A stretch of DNA of 64,000 bases from contig JAEOAD010000015.1 of the NCBI GenBank assembly GCA_036365145.1, forward strand, positions 1,302,001-1,366,000, given 5' to 3'. Below, in pieces: positions 1 to 15,640 of the stretch. The position numbers and the translations under genes are program-made. The notes under the pieces are model-generated. The model saw only the letters and a program-made list of their open reading frames with translations. It was not told the DNA's origin and made no database searches. The DNA is from Orientallactaga sibirica. Lineage: Eukaryota; Chordata; Mammalia; Rodentia; Dipodidae. Position 1 is the first letter of the stretch. Each line of letters opens with the position of its first letter.

Positions 1-1540
1 CAGGGAACATCCATTCCTTTGGTAAAGGGAAACACCTGAATTGAACAGAGGGATCTTCCATTCCTTCGGTAATAGTAAACCCCTGCAATGCACAGAGGGA
101 TCATCCATTCTTTAAGTAATGGTAATCACCTGCATTGAACAGAGGGACTTTCCATTCCTTAGATAACGGTAAACACCTGCATTGAACAGAGGGATCATGT
201 ACATCTTAGGTAAAGGTCAACAACTGCATTGAACAGAAGGGTCATCCATTCCCGAGGTAAAGGTAAACACCAGCATTGTAAATAGGTATCTTCCATTCCT
301 TAGGTAATGGTAAACATTTGCAATGCACAGAGGTATCATCCCATTCCTTACATAAAAGTAAACACCTGCATGGAAAAGAGGGATCATCCATTCCTTAGGT
401 AAAGGTAAACACTTGCATTTCACAGATGGATCATCCATTTCTTAGGCAAAGGTAGCCCCGTGCATTGCACAGAGGGATCATCCATTTTTAGGTAACTGTA
501 AACACCTATATTGAACAGAGCCATCATACATACCTTAGATAACAGTAAAGACCTGCATTGAACAGAGGGGTCATGTATTCGTTAGGTAAAGAATAACACC
601 TGCATTGCATAGAGGGATCATCCCATTACTAATGTAAGGTCATCACATGCATTGAATAGAGGGATCATCCATTCCTTAAGTAACGGTAAACAACTGCATT
701 GCACAGAGGGATCATCCATTCCTTAGGTAAAGTTCAACACTTGCCAGTCCCACAGGGATCATACATTACTTAGGTAAACGTAAACACCTGCATTGGTCAG
801 AGGCATCTTCAATTCCTTTGGTAATAATAAAAACTTGAAATGCACAGAGGGGTCATCTATTCCTAAGGTAAACGTAAGCAACTGCAATGCACAGAGGGAT
901 CATCCTTCTTTAGGTGAAGTTAAAGACCTGCGTTGAACAGAGGTATCATGCATTCCTTAGGTAACGGTTAACACCTGCATTGAACACAGGGATCATCCAT
1001 TCCTTAGAAAAAGGTAAACACTTGAATTGCAAAGAGGAATCATCCATTCCTCAAGTAAAGGTAATCACCAGCATTGAACATAGGCTTCTTCCATTCCTTA
1101 GGTAATAGTAAACACCTAACATGCACAGAGGAATCATTCCAATCCGTACATAGACGTAAACAAGTGCGTTGAACAAAGCGATCATCCATTCCTTAGCTAT
1201 CAGTAAATACCTGCATTGAACAGAGGGATAATTTATTCCTTAGGTAAATTCAACACCTGTATAGCACAGGGGGATCATCCCATTCCTAAGGCAAAGGTAA
1301 ACACCTGCATTTCACAGATGGGTCATCAATTTCTTAGGCAAAGGTAACCCCGTGCATTGCAAAGAGGGATCATCCGTTTCTTAGGTAACTGTAAACACCT
1401 ATATTGAACAGAGCCATCATACATTCCTTAGATAACAGTAAAGACCTGCATTGGACAGAGGTGTCATCTATTCCTTAGGTAAAGATCAACACCTGCATTG
1501 CACAGAGGGATCATCACATTCCTTAGGTAAAGCGCAACAC
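1..1540. repeat. Window-start module matching the window end
   Basis: Monomer order resembles 62,527-63,930. The first bases (GGGAACATCCATTCCTTTGG) correspond to a similar stretch near 62,531, and a 73-codon minus-strand frame at 217-438 corresponds to 62,744-62,965 with similar translation. The offset falls from about 62.53 kb to about 62.39 kb across the module, a difference of about three monomers. Confidence 0.75.
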
Positions 1541-4500
1541 CTGCATTGCACAGAAAGATCATCCATTCCTTAGGTGAAGGACAACACCTGAAATACACAG
1601 AAGCATACTCCATTCATTAGGTAAAGATAACCACCTCCATTTCACAGAGCAATCATCCTTTCCATAGGTAAAGGTAAACACCTGCATTGAACATAGTCTT
1701 CTTCCATTCCTTAGGTAATAGTAAACACCTGCAATGCACAGAGAGATCCTCCCATTCCTTGAATAACCATAAATCCCTGCATGGAACAGGGGGATCATCC
1801 ATTCCTTAGGTAAATATAAACACCTGCTTTTCACAGAGTGATCATCCATTCCTTATGTAAAGGTGAACACCTGCATTGCCTAGAGGGAACATCCATTCCT
1901 TAGGTAATGATCAGCACCTGCATTGAACAGAGGGATCTTCCATTCCTTAGGTACAGGTCAACACCTGCACTGCACAGAGCATCATCAATTCCTTAAGTCA
2001 AGGTCAATACCTGCCTGCCCCAGAGGGTTCAACCATTCCTTATGTAAAGGTACACACCTGCATTGTACAGAGGGATCATCCTTTCCTAGGGTAAATGTAA
2101 ACACCTGCAATGCACAGAGGGATCATCCATTGCTTAGGTTTTTGTGAACACCTGTATTGCACAGAAGGATCATCCATTCCTTATGTACAGATCAACACCT
2201 GCATTGAACAGAGGGATCATATATTTCTTCGGTAAAGGTCAACACCTGCATTGCACAGAAAGATCATCCATTCCTTAGGTAAAGGACAACACCTGCATTG
2301 CACAGAGGAATCATCCATTCCTTAGGTAAATGTAAACACCTCCATTGCACAGAAGGATCATCCTTTCCTTATGGAAAGGTAAACACCAGCATTGAACATG
2401 GGCATTTTCCATTCCCTCAGTAATAGTAAACACCTGCAATTATCAGAGGGATCATCCCATTCCTTACATAAACTTAAACAATTGCATGCACAAAGGGATC
2501 ATCAATTGCTTAGGTAAAGGTAAGCACCTGTCTTGCACAAGGGGATCATCCATTCCTCAGCTAAAGATCAACACCTGCATTGAACAGAGAGATCATCCAT
2601 TCCTTAAGTAAAGGTCAACACCTGCATTGCACTCAGGAAACATCCATTCATTTCGTAAAGGTAAACACCTGCATTGAACAGAAGGATCTTCCATTCCTTA
2701 TGTAATAGTAAACACCTGCAATGCACAGAAGGATTTTCCATTCCTTAAGTAAATGTAAACACCGGCATTGCACAGAGGGATCATCCATTCTTTAAGTAAA
2801 TGTAAAACCTGCGGTGATCAGAGGGATCATCCTTCCTTAGGTAAAGGTAAAGACCTGCGTTGAAATCAGTTATGAGCCATTCCTTAGGTAAAGGTAAACA
2901 CATGCACTGAACACAGGGATCATCCATTCCTTATATAACAGAAAACACCTGATTTGAAAAGAGGGATCACCTAATTCTTAGGTAAAGATCAACAACTGCA
3001 TTGCACAGAGGGATCATCCAATTCCTTATGTAACGGTGAACACCTGCATTGCACAGAGGGATTATGCATTCCTTAGGTGAAGGTAAACACGTGAATTGCA
3101 AAGAAGGATCATCCATTCCATAGGTAACTGTAAACACCTGAATTGAACAGAGGGATCATCCATTCCTTAGATAATGGTAAAAACCTGCATTGAACAGAGG
3201 ACTCATCTATTCTCTAGGTAAAGATCAACAACTGCATTGCACAGAGGGATCATCCCATAACGTAGGTAAAGGTAAACACCTGCATTACCCAGAGGGATCA
3301 TCAATTACTTAGGTATTGGTAAACACCTGCATTGAACAGAGGTATCATCCATTCCTCATATAACGGTAAATGCCTGCATTGAACCGAGGGATCATCTATT
3401 CCTTAGGTAAAGGTCAACACCTGCATTGCATAGAGGGATCATCTATTCCTTATGTAAAAGTCAACACCTGCATGGAACAGAAGGATGATCCATTCCTTAG
3501 GTAAAGGTCAACACCAGCATTGCACAGAGGAATCTTCCATTCATTAGGTAAAGATAAAAACTTCCATTGCACAGAGGAATCATCCTTTCCTTTGGTAAAG
3601 TTAAACACCTACATTGAACACAGGCATCCTCCATTCCTTAGGTAGCAGTAAACCCCTGCAATGCACAGAGGGATCATCCCATTCCTTAGGTAAAGATAAA
3701 CACCTGCCTTGCACAGAGGGATCATCAATTCCTTAGGGAAAGGTGAACAACTGCATTGTGCAGAGGTATCATCCATTCCTTAGGTAAAGGTCAACACCTG
3801 CCTGGCCCATAGGGATCATCTATTCCTTATGTAATGTTAAACACCTGTATTGCACACAGGGAACATCCATTCCTTGGGTAAAGGTAAACACCTGCAATGA
3901 ACTGAGCAATGTTCCATTCCTTAGGTAACAGTAAAGACCTGCAATGCACAGACGTATTATTCATTCCTAAGGAAAATGTAAAAACCTGCAATGCACAGAG
4001 GGAGAAGCCATTCCTTTGTTAAAGGTAAACTCCTGCCTTCATCAGAGGGATCTTCCATAACTAGGTAATACTAAACACGTGCATTGCACAGAGGTATTAT
4101 CCATTCCCAAGGTAAAAGTCAACACCTACATTGCACACAGGTATCATCCATTCCTTAAGTAAATTCAAAACCTGCCTGCACAGATGGATTATCCATAACT
4201 TATGTAAAGGTAAACACCTGCAATGCACAGAGGGATCATCCGTTCCTTAGGGAAATGTAAACACTTGAATGAACAGAGGGATCATCCACGCCTTTGGTAA
4301 GGATAAGCACCTGAATGGCACAGAGCTATCATCCATTCCTTAAGTAGAAACCTGCGTTGAACACAGGGATAATGCTTCTTTAGGTAAAGGTAAAGACCTA
4401 CATGGAACAGAGGGATATCTATGCCTTAGTTAAATATCAACACCTGCATTGAACAGAGGGATCATGCAATCCTTAGGTAAGTTGAACACCTATATTGAAC

Positions 4501-5230
4501 TGGTGTATCATTCATTACTTAGGTAAATGTCAACACCTGCCTATCCAAGAGGGATCATCCATTCCTTATATGAAGGTAAACACCTGCATTGCACACAGTA
4601 AACAACATTTCCTTTGGTAAAGGTAAACACTTGCATTGAACAGATGGATCTTCCATTCCTTAGGTAATAGTGAACACCTGCAATGCACAGAGGGATCATC
4701 CATACCTAAAGTAAATGTAAACACCTGCAATGCACAGAGCGATCATCCATTCCTTAGGTAAAGGTCAACACCTGCCTGGCCCAGAGGGATCATCCACTCC
4801 ATATGTGAAGTTAAACACCTGCATTGAACATAGGGAACATCTATTACTTTGGTAAAGGTAAAACCTGCATTGAACAGATGGATCATCCATTGCTTAGGTA
4901 AAGGTAAACACATGCATTGAACAGAGGGATCTTCCATTCCATAGGTAATAGAAAACACCTGCAATGCACATAGGGATCATCCATTCCTTAGGTAAGGTAA
5001 AGACTTGCATTGCACAGAGGGTTCTTTCATTCCTTAGGGTATAGTAAACACCTGCAATGTACAGAGGGATCATCCATTCCTAAGACAAATGTAAACACCT
5101 TCATGAACAGAGGGATCATATAATCCTTACATAACGGTAAACACCTGAATTGAACAGAGGGATCATCCTTTCCTTAGATAACGATAAACACCTGCATTGA
5201 ACGGAGGGATCTTCCATTCCTTAGGTAAAG
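1480..5230. repeat. Dispersed module, copy 1
   Basis: About 3.75 kb whose monomer order is repeated at 25,100-28,930 with an offset of about 23.6-23.7 kb. Landmarks are GGTGAAGGACAACACCTG at 1,573 and 25,181; GCATGCACAAAGGGATC near 2,485 and its counterpart near 25,998; and the CTTCATCAG variant near 4,035 and 27,740. Divergence is clearly greater than between the 13.4-kb copies. A shorter relative of its first part lies at 10,400-10,930. Confidence 0.75.
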
Positions 5231-8200
5231 GTCAACACCTGCCTGGCCCAGAGGGATCATCCACTCCATATGTGAAGTTATACACCTGCATTGAACACAG
5301 GGAACATCTATTACTTTGGTAAAGGTAAACACCTTCACTGAACAGAGGGATCATCCATTCCTTAGATAACGGTAAACACCTGCGTTGCACATAGGGATCA
5401 TCCATTCCGTAGGTAAAGGTAAACAGTTGCAATGCACACAGTGATCATCCATTCCGTAGGTAAGGGTAAACACCTGCATTGATAAGAGAGATCATCCATT
5501 CCTTAAGTAAAGGTAGAAGCCCTGGTTGAACAGAGGGAACATCCTTGTATAGGTAAAGCTAAACACTTGCGTTGAACAGAATTATCATACATTCCTTAGA
5601 TAACAGTAAACACCTGAATTGCACAGAGGGATCATCCCATTCCTTAGGTGAAGGTAAACACCTGCATTGCACAGAGGGATCATCCATTCCTTAGGTAAAG
5701 GTAAACTCCTGATTTGCACAGAGTGATCATGCATTCCTTAGGATAAGGTAAACACCCGCATTGAACAGAGGGATCATCCATTCCTTAGTTAATGGTAAAC
5801 ACCTGCATTGGACAGGGGAATCATCAATTTCTTAAGTAAAGATCCACACATGCATCACACAAAGGGATCATCCATTCTTAGGTAATTGTAAACACTATCA
5901 TTGTACAAAGGGATCACCCATTCCTTGGTTACAGGTAAACACTTCCAATAAACAGAGGGATCATCCCATTCCGTAGGTAAGGGTAAACACCTGCATTGCA
6001 GAGAGGGATCATCCATTACTTAGGTAAAAGTAGAACCCTACGTTGAACAGAGGGATCAACATTCTTTAGGTAAAGTTAAACAACTGTTTTGAACAGAGGT
6101 ATCAGTCATTCCTTAGACAACGGTAAACACCTGCATTGAACAGAGGGATCATTTATTCTTTAGGTAAAGTTTAACACCAGCTTTGCACAGAGGGATCATC
6201 ACATTCCTCAGGTAAAGGTAAACACCTGAATGACACAGAGGGACAACATATTCCTTAGGTAAGGATAAACACCTATATTGAACAGAGGGATCATCTATTC
6301 CTTAGGTAAAGATCAACACCTGCATTGCACAGAGGGATCATCCCATTCCTTATGTAAAGGAAAACACCTGATTTGCAGAGTGATCATCCATTCCTTAGGT
6401 TAAGGTAAACACCTACATTGAATAGAGGGATCATCCCTTCCTTAGATAATGGTAAGCACCTGCATTGAACAGGTGAATCATTTATTCCTTAGGTAAAGAT
6501 CAACACCTGCCTGGCCCAGAGGGATCATCTCTTACTGATGTAAAGGTGAAAACCTGCATTGCACACAGAGAACATCTATTCCTTTTGTAAAGGTAAACAC
6601 CAGCATTGAACAGAGGGATCTTTCATTCCTTAGGTAAACACCTGCAATGCACAGAGGGATCATCTATTCCTAAGACAAATATAAACACCTGAAATGCACA
6701 GAGGGCTCATCCATTCCTTAAGACAAGCTAAAAACCTACATTGCACAGAGGGATCATCCATTCTTTAGATTAGTGTAAGCACCTGCATTGAACAGAGGGA
6801 TCATCTATTCCTTAGGTAAAGGTAAACACCTGCATTGCACAGAGATATCATCCATTCCATAGATAATGGTAAACACCTGCATTGAACAGAGGGGTCATCC
6901 ATTCCTTAGGTAATGGTAAACACCTGCATTGTACAGAGGGATCATCCATTCCTTAGGTTTAGGACAACACCTGAATTGCACAGAGGGATCATCCCTTACT
7001 TAATTAATGATCAACACCTGCATTGAACAGAGGGATCATTCATTCCTTAGGTAAATGTAAACACCTGACTTGCACAGAGGGATCATCTATTCCTTAGTAA
7101 AGGTGAACAACTGCAGTGCACGGAGGGATCATCCAATCCTTAGGTAAGTTCAACAGCTGCCTTGAACATATGTGTCTTTCATTCGTTAAGGAATGGTCAA
7201 CACGTGCCTGTCCGAGAGGGATCATGCTTTCCTTATGTAAATGTAAACACCTGCATTGCACACAGGAAACACGAGTTCCTTTGGTAAAGGTAAACAGCTG
7301 CATTGAACAGACGAATCATCCATTGCTTAGTTAAAGGTAAACACCTGCATTGGACAGAGGGATCTTCCATTCCATAGGTAATAGTAAACACCTGCAATGC
7401 ACAGAAGGATCATCCATTCCGTAGATAATGGTAAACACCTGCACTGCACAGAGGGATCATCCATTCATTAGGTAAAGTTAATCACCTGCATTGAACAGAG
7501 GTGTCATATATTCCTTAGGTAAAGGTCAACATATTCATTGCACAGGGGGATCATCCATTCCTTAGGTAAAGGTCAAAACCTGCATTACACAGAGGGATCA
7601 TCCATTCCTTAGGTAATGGGGAAAACCTGCAATAGAGAGAGGGATCATCCATTCCTAAGACAAATGTAAACACCTTCACTGAACAGAGGGATCATACTTT
7701 CCTTAGATAATGGTAAACACCTGCATTGAACAAAGGGATCATCCTTTCCTTAGATAACGATAAACACCTGCATTGAACAGAGGGATATTCCATACCTTAG
7801 GTAAAGGGCAACACCTGCCTGGCCCAGAGGGATCATCCATTCCTTTTGTAATGTATACACCTGCATTGCGCACAGAGAAAATCCATTCATTTTGTAAAGG
7901 TAAACACCTGCATTGAACAGACGGATCATCCATTACTTAGGTAAAGGTAAACACCTGGATTGAACTGAGGGATCTTCCATTCCATAGGTGATAGTAAGCT
8001 CCTGCAATGAACAGAGGGATCATCCATTCCTTAGGTAAGGGTAAACACCTACATTGCCCAGACAGATCACATTCCTTAGGTAAAGGTCAACACCTGCATT
8101 GCAGAGAGGGATCATCCATTCCTTAGATAAAGGTCAACACCTGCCTGGCCCATCCATACCTTATTAAAGGTAAACACCTGCATTGCACACACGTAACATC

Positions 8201-11200
8201 CCTTCCTTAAGTAATAGTAAACACTTGCAATGCACAGAGGGATCATCAATTCCGAAGGTAAATGAAAACACCTACAATGCACAGAGGAATAGTCTATTCC
8301 TTAGGTAAAGGTATACACCTGCATTGCACCAGGGTATCATCCATTCCTTAAGTAAAAGTAGAAACCTGGATTGAAGAGAGGGATCATCCTTCTTCAGTTA
8401 AAGATAGACACCTGCAATGCACAGAGGGATCATCCATTCCTATGACAAATATAAACACCTGCAATGCACAGAGGGCTCATCCATTCCTTAGGACAAGCTA
8501 AAAACCTGCATTGCACAGAGGAATCATCCATTACTTCGGTAACTGTAAACAGCTGCATTGAACAGAGGGATCATCCATTCTTTATATAAGTGTAAGCACC
8601 TGCTTTGAACAGAGGGATCATCTATTCCTTAGGTAAAGATCAACACCTGGTTTGCACAGAGTGATCCTATCTTTCCTTAGGTAAAGGTAAACACCTGCAT
8701 TGCACAGAGGGATCCTCGATTCCATAGATAACGGTAAACAACTGCATTGAACAGAGGGATCATCCATTCCTTAGGTAATAGTAAACACCTGCATTTTACA
8801 GAGGGATCATCCATTCCTTAGGTTTAGGACAACACCTGAATTGCACAGAGGGATCATCCCTTCCTTAATTAATGATCACCACCTGCATTGAACAGTGGGA
8901 TCATCCATTCCTTAGGTAATGGTAAGCACCTGCATTGAACAGAGGGATCATCCATTCCTTAGGTAAATGTAAACACCTGCCTTGTACAGAGGGATAATCT
9001 ATTCCTTAGTATAGGTGAACAACTGCAGTGCACGGAGGGATCATCCAATCCTTAGGTAAGTTCAACAACTGCCTTGAACAGATGTGTCATTCATTCCTTA
9101 AGGAAATGTCAACACCTGCCTGTCCGAGAGGGATCATCCCTTCCTTATGTAAAGGTAAACACCTGCATTGCACACAGGAAACACCAGTTCCTTTGGTAAA
9201 GGTAAACACCTGCATTGAACAGACGAATCGTCCATTGCTTAGTTAAAGGTAAACACTTGCATTGAACAGAGGGATCTTCTAATCCATAGGTAATAGTAAA
9301 CACCTGCACTGCACAGAGGGATCATCCATTCATTAGGTAAAGGTAATCACCTGCATTGAACAGAGGGGTCATATATTCCTGAGGTAAAGGTCAACATATT
9401 CATTGCACAGGGGGATCATCCATTCCTTAGGTAAAGGTCAAAACCTGCATTGCACAGAGTGATCATCCATTCCTTAGGTAAAGGACAACACCTACATTGC
9501 ACAGAGGGATCATCCATTCCTTAAGTAAAGATCAACACCTGCCTTGAACAGAGGGATCATCCATTCCTTAGGTTTAGATAAACATCTGCCTTACACTAAG
9601 GGATCATCCATTCCTTAGGTAACTGTAAACACCTGCATTGAACAGAGGGGTCATCCATTCCTGAGATATCAGTAAACACCTGCATTGAACAGAGGGCTTA
9701 CCTATTCCTTAGGTAAAGATGAACACCTGCATTTCACATAGGAATCATCACATTCCTTAGGTAAAATTAAACACCTGCATTACCCAAAGGTATCATCCAT
9801 TCGTTAAGTAAAGATAAACACCTGCCTTACACAGAGGGACCATCCATTCCTTAGGTAACTATAAACACCTGTATTGAACAGAGGGATCATCCATTCCTTA
9901 GATAATGGTAAACACCTGCTTTGAACAGAGGGACCATCTATTCCCTTCATAAAGATCAACACTTCCATTGCATAGAGGAATCATCCATTCTTTAGGTAAA
10001 GGTAAACAACTGCATTGACCAGAGGGATCATCCATTCCTTACGTATACGTAAACACTTGAATTACACAGAGGGATTATCCATTACATATGTAATGGTAAA
10101 CAACTGCATAGAACAGATGGATCTTCCATTTCTGAGATAACGTTAAACACCTGCATTGAACAGAGTGATCATCTATTCCTTAGGTAAAGATCAACACCTG
10201 CACAGCACAGAGGGATCATACCATTCCTTCGGTAAAGGTAAACACCTGCAGTGCACAGAGGGATCATCCAATCCTTAGATGAAGGTAAACACCTGCATTG
10301 AACAGAGGGATCACCTATTTCTTAGATAAAGATCAACACGTGCATTGCACAGAGGGATCATCCATACCGTAGGTAAGGGTGAACACCTGCATTGCAAAGA
10401 AGGATCATCCATTCCTTAGGTGAAGGACAACACCTGAAATACACAGAGGCAATCTCCATTCATTAGGTAAAGATAACCACCTCCATTTCACAGAGGAATC
10501 ATCCTTTCCTCAGGTAAAGGTAATCACCTGCATTGAACATAGGCTTCTTCCATTCCTTAGGTAATAGTAAACACCTGCAGTGCACAGAGAGATCCTCCCA
10601 TTCCTTGCATAAACTTAAATACCTGCATGGAACAGGGGGATCATCCATTCCTTAGGAAAATATAAATACCTGCTTTTCACTGAGTGATCATCCATTCCTT
10701 ATGTAAAGATCAACACCTGCATTGCATACAGGGAACGTCCATTCCTTAGGTAAAGATCAGCACCTGCATTGAACAGAGGGATCTTCCATTCCTTAGGTAC
10801 AGGTCAACACCTGAACTGCACAGATCATCATCAATTCCTTAAGTAAAGGTCAATACCTGCCTGCCCCAGAGGGTTCAACCATTTCTTATGTACAGGTACA
10901 CACCTGCCTTGTACAGAGGGATCATCCTTTCCTAAAGTAAATGTAAACACCTGCATTGCGCAGAGGGATCATATATTCCTTAGGTATGGGTATACACCTG
11001 CATTGCACCAGGGGATCATCCATTCCTTAAGTAAAGGTAGAAATCTGGTTAGAAGAGAGGGATCATCCTTCTTTAGTGAAAGATACACACATGCGTTGAC
11101 CAGAGGGATCATCCATTCCTTAGGTAACTTTAAACACCTGCATTGAACAGAAGGATCATCCATTCCTTAGGTAACATTAAACACCTGCATTGCACAGAGG

Positions 11201-14200
11201 GAAAATCCATTGCTTAGGTAATGGTAAACAACTGCAGTTATCAGAGAGATCATCCATTCCTTAGATAAGGGGAAACACCTGCATTGAACAGAGCGATCAT
11301 CCATTCCTAAGACAAGGTAAACAACTGCATTGAACAGAAGGATCATCTATTCCTTAGGTAAAGATCAACACCTGCATTGTACAGAGGGATCATATCTTTC
11401 CTTAGGTAAAGGTAAACACCTGCATTGCACAGAGGGATCATCCATTCCTTAGGTAATGGTATAACCTGGATTGCACAGAGGATCATCCATTACTCTGATA
11501 GAGGTAAACACCTGAATTGAACAGAGGGATCATCCATTCCTTAGGTAATGACCAACACCTGCATTGCACAGAAGGAACATCCAATCCTTAGGTAAAGGTC
11601 AACACCTGCCTGACCCAGAGGGATCATCCATTACTGATGTAAAGGTGAAAACCTGCATTGCACACAGAGAACATCTATTCCTTTTTGTAAAGGTAAACAC
11701 CAGCATTGAACAGAGGGATCTTTCATTCCTTAGGTAAACCCCTGCAATGCACAGAGGGATCATAAATTTCTAAGACAAATATAAACACCTGCAATGCATG
11801 GAGGGCTCATCCATTCCTTAGGACAAGCTAAAAACCTGCATTGCACAGAGGGATCATCCATTCCTTAGGTAACTGTAAACGGCTGCATTGAACAGAGGGA
11901 TCATCCATTCTTTAGATATGTGTAAGCACCTGCATTGAACAGAGGGATCATCTATTCCTTAGGTAATGATCAACACCTGCATTGCACAGAGCGATCATAT
12001 CTTTCCTTAGGTAAAGGTAAACACCTGCATTGCACAGAGGGATCATCCATTCCATAGATAATGGTATACACCTGCATTGAACAGAGGAATCATTCATTCT
12101 TTAGATAAGTGTAAGCACCTGCATTGAACAGAGGGATCATCTATTCCTTAGGTAAAGGTAAACACCTTCATTGCACAGAGATATCATCCATTCCATAGAT
12201 AACGGTAAACACCTGCATTGCACAGAGGGATCATCCATTCCTTAGGTAATGTTAACCACCTGGCTTGCACAGACGGATCATCCATTCCTTATGTAAAGGT
12301 AAAAACCTGCATTGCACACAGAGAACATCTATTCCTTTTGTAAAGGTAAACTGGAGCGTTGTACGGAGGAATCAGACATTCCTTAGGTAATAGTAAACAC
12401 CTGCAATGCACTGAAGGATCATCTATTCCTAAGATAAATATATACACTTGTAATGCACAAAGGAATCATCGAATCCTTAGGTCATGCTAAAAACCTGCAT
12501 CGCACAGAGGGATAGTCCATTCTTTAGGTAACAGTAAACAATTGCATTTAACAGAGGGATCATCCATTCCTTAGATAGGGGTAAGCACATGCATTGAACA
12601 GAGGGATCATCTATTCCTTAGGTAAAGATCAACACCTGCATTGCACAGAGATATCATATTATTCCTTAGGTAAAGGTAAACACCTGCATTGCACAGAGGG
12701 AACATCCATTTCGTAGGTAAGGGTAAACACCTGGATTGCATAGAGGGATCATCCATTCCATAGATAACGGTAAACACCTGCATTGAACAGAGGGATCATC
12801 CATTCCTTAAGTAAAGGTAGAAGCCCTGGCTGAACAGAGGGAACATCCTTGTTTAGGTAAAGCTAAACACTTGCGTTGAACAGAATTATCATCCATTCCT
12901 TAGATAACAGTAAACACCTGCATTGCACAGAGTGATCATCCATTCCTTAGGATAAGGTAAACACCCGTACTGAACAGAGGGATCATCCACTCCTTAGTTA
13001 ATGGTAAACACCTGCATTGAACAGGGGAATCATCTATTTCGTAAGTAAAGATCAACACATGCATCGCACAGAGGGATCATCCATTCCTTAGGTAAAGGTA
13101 AACACCTGCATTGCACAGAGGGATCATACATTCCGTAGGTAAGGGAAAACACCTGCATTGCAGAGAGGGATCATCCATTATTTAGGTAAAAGTAGAAGCC
13201 TACGTTGAACAGAGGGATCACCATTCTTTAGGTAAAGGTAAACAACTGTTTTGAACAGAGGTATCAGTCAATCATTAGACAACAGTAAACAGCTGCATTG
13301 AACAGAGGGATCATTTATTCTTTAGGTCAAGTTTAACACCAGCTTTGCACAGAGGGATCATCGCATTCCTTAGGTAAAGGTAAACACCTGAATGACACAG
13401 AGGGACAATATATCCCTTAGGTAAGGATAAACACCTATATTGAACAGAGGGATCATCTATTCCTTAGGTAACGATCAACACCTGCATTGCACAGAGGGAT
13501 CATCCCATTCCTTAGGTAAAGGAAAACACCTGATTTGCACAGAGTGATCATCCATTCCTTAGGTTAAGGTAAACACGTGCTTTGAATGGAGGGATCATCC
13601 CTTCCTTAGATAACGGTAAGCACCTGCATTGAACAGGGGAATCATTTATTCCTTAGTTAAAGATCAACACATGCATTGCACAGAGGGATAATCCCATTCC
13701 TTAAGTAAAGGTAAACACCTGCATCGTACAGAGGGATCATACATTCCTTAGGTAAAGGTAAACACCTGCATTGCACAGAGGGATCATACATTCCTTATGT
13801 AAAGGTAAACACCTGGTTTGCACTGAGTGATCATCCATTCTTTAGGTTAAGGTAAACACATGCATTGAATAGAGGGATCATCCCTTTCTTAGATAATGTT
13901 AAACACCTGCATTGAACAGGGGAATCATCTATTTCTCAGGTGAAGGTCAACACCTGCATTGCACAGAGGGATCATTCATTCCTTAGGTACAGGTAAACAC
14001 TGCATTGAACAGAGGGATCTTCCATTCTATAGGTAAATTTCAACACCTGACGGGCCCATAGGGATCGTCGATAACTTATGTAAAGGTAATCACATGCATT
14101 GCACACAGGGAACACCCATTCCTTAGGAATTAGTAAACACGTGCAATGCACAGAGGGATAATCAATTCCGAAGGTAAAGGTAAACACCTACAATGCACAG

Positions 14201-15640
14201 AGGGATTGTCTGTTCCTTAGATAAGGGTATACACCTGAATTGTACCGGGAGATCATTCATTCTTTAAGTAAATGGAGAAACGGGGTTTGAAGAGAGGGAT
14301 CATCCTTCTTTAGGTAAAGGCGGACACCTGCGTTGAATAGAGGGATCATCCATTCCTTAGATAAAGGTCAACACCTGCATTGCACAGAGAGATCATCCAT
14401 TCCTTAAGTAAATTTCAACAACTGCATTGAACAGAGCGATCATCCATTCCCTAGGTAATGGTCAACACCTGACTGTCCCAGAGGGATCATCCATACCTTA
14501 TGTAAATTGAAACACCTGCATTACACACAGGGAAAATCCATTCCTTACGTAATATTAAACAGCTGCAATGCACAGAGGGATCATCAATTGCGAAGGTAAA
14601 TGTAAACACGTGCATTGCACAGAGGGATCATCTATTCCTTAGGTCAGGGTATACACCTGCATTGCACCAGGGGATCATCCATTCCTTAAGTAAAAGTAGA
14701 AATCTGGTTTAAAGAGAGGGATAATACTTCTTTAGGTAAAGGTACACACCTGTGTTGAACAAAGGGATCATCCATTCCGTAGGTAACATTAAACATCTGC
14801 ATTGCACAGAGGGACCATCCATTCCTTAGGTAATGGTAAACACCTGCAGTTACCAGAGGGATCATCCATTCCTAAGACAAAGGTAAACAACTGCATTGAA
14901 CAGAAGGATCATCTATTCCTTAGGTAAAGATCAACACCCGCATTGCACAGAGGGATCATATCTTTCCTTAGGTAAAGGTAAACACCTGCATTGCACAGAG
15001 GGATAATCCATTCCTTAGGTAATGGTAAACACCTGTATTGCACAGAGGATCATCCATTACTTAGATAGAGGTAAACACCTGAATTTAACAGAGGGATCAT
15101 CCATTCCTTAGGTAATGGCCAACACCTGCATTGCACAGAAGGATCATCCATTCCTTAGGTAAATGTCAACACCTGCCTGGCCCAGAGGGATCATCCATTA
15201 CTGATGTAAAGGTGAAAACCTACATTGCACACAGAGAACATCTATTCCTTTTGTAAAGGTAAACACCAGCATTGAACAGAGGGATCTTTCATTCCTTAGG
15301 TAAACACCTGCAATGCACAGAGGTATCATCCATTCCTAAAACAAATATAAACACCTTCAATGCACAGAAGGCTCATCCATTCCTTAGGACAAGCCAGAAA
15401 CCTGCATTGCACAGAGGGATCATCCATTCCTTAGGTAACAGTAAACAGCTGCATTGAACAGAGGGATCATCCATTCTTTAGATAAGTGTAAGCACCTGCA
15501 TTGAACAGAGGGATCATGTATTCCTTAGGTAAAGATCAACACCTGCATTGCACAGAGTGAACATATCTTTCCTTAGGTAAAGGTAAACACCTGCATTCCA
15601 CAGAGGGATCATCCATTCCATAGATAACGGTAAACACCTG

